NCBI GenBank assembly: GCA_965371805.1
Contig: CBDUZW010000118.1
Span: forward strand, 1-8,614
Length of the DNA stretch: 8,614 bases
Direction of reading: 5' to 3'
DNA from: JAOZTV01 sp965371805
GTDB taxonomy: Bacteria; Acidobacteriota; Aminicenantia; UBA2199
The notes below the pieces were generated by a model that was given only the letters and a program-made list of their open reading frames with translations, was not told the origin of the DNA and did no database searches. The position numbers were made by a program, and so were the translations under genes. Shown piece by piece: positions 6,890-8,614 of this stretch (position 1 is its first letter; each line of letters begins with the position of its first letter).

Positions 6890-8407
6890 TTAACTTATAA
6901 ACAATTCTTTTGTAGAAAAATTTGGTTCACTTGTCAGGTTTATTCCTAATTTGCGTAATCCTGCTTCATCTCCAGGTGTCGGCATATGCGTAATATGTGC
7001 CTCGCAATTCTCCAGTTCCTTGAGTTTTTCTATTGCTATTTCAGCAACAGGACTAGTTGCAGTACTTATACTTAGAGCGATCAATGTTTCATCAAGATTT
7101 AAGCTGATTAACCGGCCTTTTAAAATTTCTTTTTTAAAATGATTTAAGGATTCGATAATACCTTTAGGAAGAAGATCTATATTATCAGGAATTTTTGCCA
7201 GATGTTTTAATGCATTTAGGATTAAGCTTGAAGCTGCATGCATGGTTGGTGAATTCTTACCTGTGATTATTGTGCCATCCTTTAACTCTATAGACGCTCC
7301 GCAAAAAATCCCTTTATTTCCTCTGTTTTGCTTTTCTGATTCAATAGAAGCATTTCTTGCTGGCTCTACAACATTTCTATCATTAACAGAGAGCCCAAGG
7401 TTATGTAATAATAGTTCTACCCTCTCTACAGTGTCCTTTTGTGCTAAGCCCATTGCATATTCACAGGAATATCTGAAAAATCTCCTGATAATTTCCTGCC
7501 GCCCGGCCTGTTTTGCAGCATCATCATCTATTATCCCATAGCCTGCACAGTTAACCCCCATATCTGTTGGAGATTTGTAGTGGGAAGGTGCTTTAGTGAT
7601 CTTTTCAATAATCCTGCTTACGAGAGGAAAAGCTTCTATATCACGATTATAATTAACAACGGATTCATTATACTCTTCCAGATGAAAATGATCTATCATA
7701 TTTACATCCTTTAACTCAGCTGTCGCAGCTTCATATGCTATATTAACTTCATGTTTTAATGGTAGATTCCAGATAGGAAAAGTTTCAAATTTTGCATAGG
7801 TAGCCTGAACACCTCTTTGATATTCATGAAATAATTGGGAAAGACAGGTAGCAAGTTTTCCACTCCCGGGTCCCGGTCCCGTTACAACAATAATGGGTTT
7901 ATCTGTTTCAATATAGTCATTAGCTCCATATCCCTCTTCACTAACTATAAGGTCAACATCTGTCGGATATCCTTTTGTGAACTTATGAGTATACACTTTA
8001 ATGTCACGCCTCTCCAGCTTGTTTTTAAAGGCAACAGCAGATGGCTGATTTTCAAATCTGGTTATTACAACTGCCCGGATTTTAATATCCCACTCATTGA
8101 AGTCATCAATTGTTCTTAATGCATCAGAATCATATGTGATACCAAAATCTGCACGGATCTTCTTCTTTTCTATATCGCCGGCAAATATACAAAGAATAAC
8201 CTCAACCTTATCTTTTAGTTTATGCAGCAGGTGCATTTTTACATTTGGAATAAAACCAGGCAGTACTCTCGCAGCATGATAATCATATAAAATTTTTCCA
8301 CCAAATTCCAGATATAATTTTTCTTTTCCACTTTCAACTCTCTTAAGAATAGCTGCTGACTGATCAGTTAAATATTTGTCATTATCAAATGCAATTTTAT
8401 TATCCAT
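6890..8407 (-). CDS. DUF1846 family protein
   Basis: This 505-residue protein belongs to the DUF1846 family, which has the same typical length. I recognise it from the opening YLTDQSAAIL (12-21), LYLEFGGKILYDYHAARVLPG (31-51, shown in part by its key residues EFGGK and HAARVLPG), the glycine-rich P-loop-like GPGPGSGK (177-184), GYGIIDDD (289-296), and the C-terminal HITHMPTPGDEAGLRKLGIN (471-490). Structures exist for the family, but to my knowledge no established reaction does; a nucleotide-binding role is an inference from the GPGPGSGK loop. There is no signal peptide or membrane segment, so it should be cytoplasmic. The start at 8407 has an excellent AGGAG site six bases upstream and a good promoter at 8434-8463. 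It is followed 72-84 bp later by the MATE gene on the same strand, which has its own promoter, so functional linkage is doubtful. No damage is visible. Confidence 0.88.
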   Translation of the reverse strand: MDNKIAFDNDKYLTDQSAAILKRVESGKEKLYLEFGGKILYDYHAARVLPGFIPNVKMHLLHKLKDKVEVILCIFAGDIEKKKIRADFGITYDSDALRTIDDFNEWDIKIRAVVITRFENQPSAVAFKNKLERRDIKVYTHKFTKGYPTDVDLIVSEEGYGANDYIETDKPIIVVTGPGPGSGKLATCLSQLFHEYQRGVQATYAKFETFPIWNLPLKHEVNIAYEAATAELKDVNMIDHFHLEEYNESVVNYNRDIEAFPLVSRIIEKITKAPSHYKSPTDMGVNCAGYGIIDDDAAKQAGRQEIIRRFFRYSCEYAMGLAQKDTVERVELLLHNLGLSVNDRNVVEPARNASIESEKQNRGNKGIFCGASIELKDGTIITGKNSPTMHAASSLILNALKHLAKIPDNIDLLPKGIIESLNHFKKEILKGRLISLNLDETLIALSISTATSPVAEIAIEKLKELENCEAHITHMPTPGDEAGLRKLGINLTSEPNFSTKELFIS

Positions 8408-8433
8408 AATTCTCCTATGTCCTTATAATCAAA

Positions 8434-8463
8434 ATTATATCACTTTTTTATGTTAAATGTAAA
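8434..8463 (-). promoter_or_regulatory. Sigma-70 promoter for the DUF1846 gene
   Basis: On the minus strand TTTACA (8458-8463, 5/6 to consensus) and a perfect TATAAT (8434-8439) are separated by 18 bp. The -10 box ends 26 bp before the ATG at 8407, predicting a leader of about 19 bases that includes AGGAG. This is the best promoter match in the window. Confidence 0.65.
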
Positions 8464-8560
8464 AGCCAAAATGCATTGAATTGACAAAGTTAAGTTTAGA
8501 TTTAGAGAATAGAGATAAAAAAAACCGAACCATTATAAGAGAAATATGGACTTGCTTAAT

Positions 8561-8612
8561 GTTGAAGTTCAGAAACATACTGGACTCTGATTCCGTCAAA
8601 AAACCCAAATGA
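8561..8612 (+). repeat. Edge repeat, right copy (inverted relative to 1-51)
   Basis: This 52-bp stretch is the partner of the repeat at 1-51, in inverted orientation and again pointing out of the window. Similarity starts abruptly at GTTGAAGTTCAG and runs to within two bases of the window end, so the repeat probably continues beyond it. The remainder of the upstream DUF1846 gap (8464-8560) holds a TTGACA on the plus strand at 8481-8486 without a convincing -10, and no gene that I can support. Confidence 0.75.
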
Positions 8613-8614
8613 TA

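Noticed and set aside
8481..8510. Plus-strand promoter with TTGACA at 8481-8486 reading out of the window
   Set aside because: The -35 box is perfect, but no -10 better than 3/6 lies at 16-18 bp, and no gene is seen downstream before the edge.
8546..8590. Fourteen-codon plus-strand peptide starting at ATG 8546
   Set aside because: Only a weak AAGAGA precedes it, the substitutions between the two repeat copies change amino acids in this frame, and the left copy has no matching start.
1..8614. The whole window as one 8.6-kb transposon bounded by terminal inverted repeats
   Set aside because: The edge repeats diverge by about 10%, no transposase or recombinase gene lies between them, and the cargo is core metabolism. 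No target duplication can be seen because the window ends there.
1..8614. CRISPR array, tRNA, rRNA, toxin-antitoxin or phage genes
   Set aside because: No regularly spaced direct repeats, cloverleaf-capable sequence or recognisable proteins of these kinds were found on either strand.

Overview
This is an AT-rich bacterial chromosomal segment carrying seven protein-coding genes and no RNA gene that I can recognise. The gene set is a molybdenum-cofactor pair, a c-di-GMP receptor, a phosphohexomutase, undecaprenyl-diphosphatase, a MATE exporter and a DUF1846 protein. It fits a free-living, probably anaerobic and motile bacterium. Spirochaetes or Firmicutes are my best guesses, because DUF1846 proteins and AT-rich genomes are common there, but no marker in the window settles the taxon.

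Layout. The minus strand at 72-2031 holds a moeA-moaA operon whose coding regions overlap by 17 bp. The divergent gap 2032-2384 contains the clearest mobile feature of the window: a 202-bp element at 2138-2339 with perfect 17-bp terminal inverted repeats, GTAA ends and a perfect 8-bp target duplication. I read it as a non-autonomous IS66-type insertion (MITE). The plus strand at 2385-5327 then carries a tight run of three genes: a YcgR-like PilZ protein, an AlgC-type phosphomannomutase/phosphoglucomutase and uppP. Together they suggest envelope or exopolysaccharide supply next to a c-di-GMP receptor. This run converges on a minus-strand pair at 5387-8407, read as DUF1846 first and then a MATE exporter, each with its own recognisable promoter.

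The two extreme edges of the window (1-51 and 8561-8612) are imperfect inverted copies of one roughly 52-bp sequence, about 90% identical and each pointing outward. The window is therefore bounded by two members of a dispersed repeat family that is not otherwise visible here.

Most of the content is ordinary metabolism and transport. The points most worth a second look are the IS66-type MITE and its position directly upstream of the pilZ operon, a compact MoaA lacking about 45 residues between its substrate-barrel segment and its second Fe-S cluster, and the paired edge repeats. I did not find a convincing new defence, toxin or secretion system.
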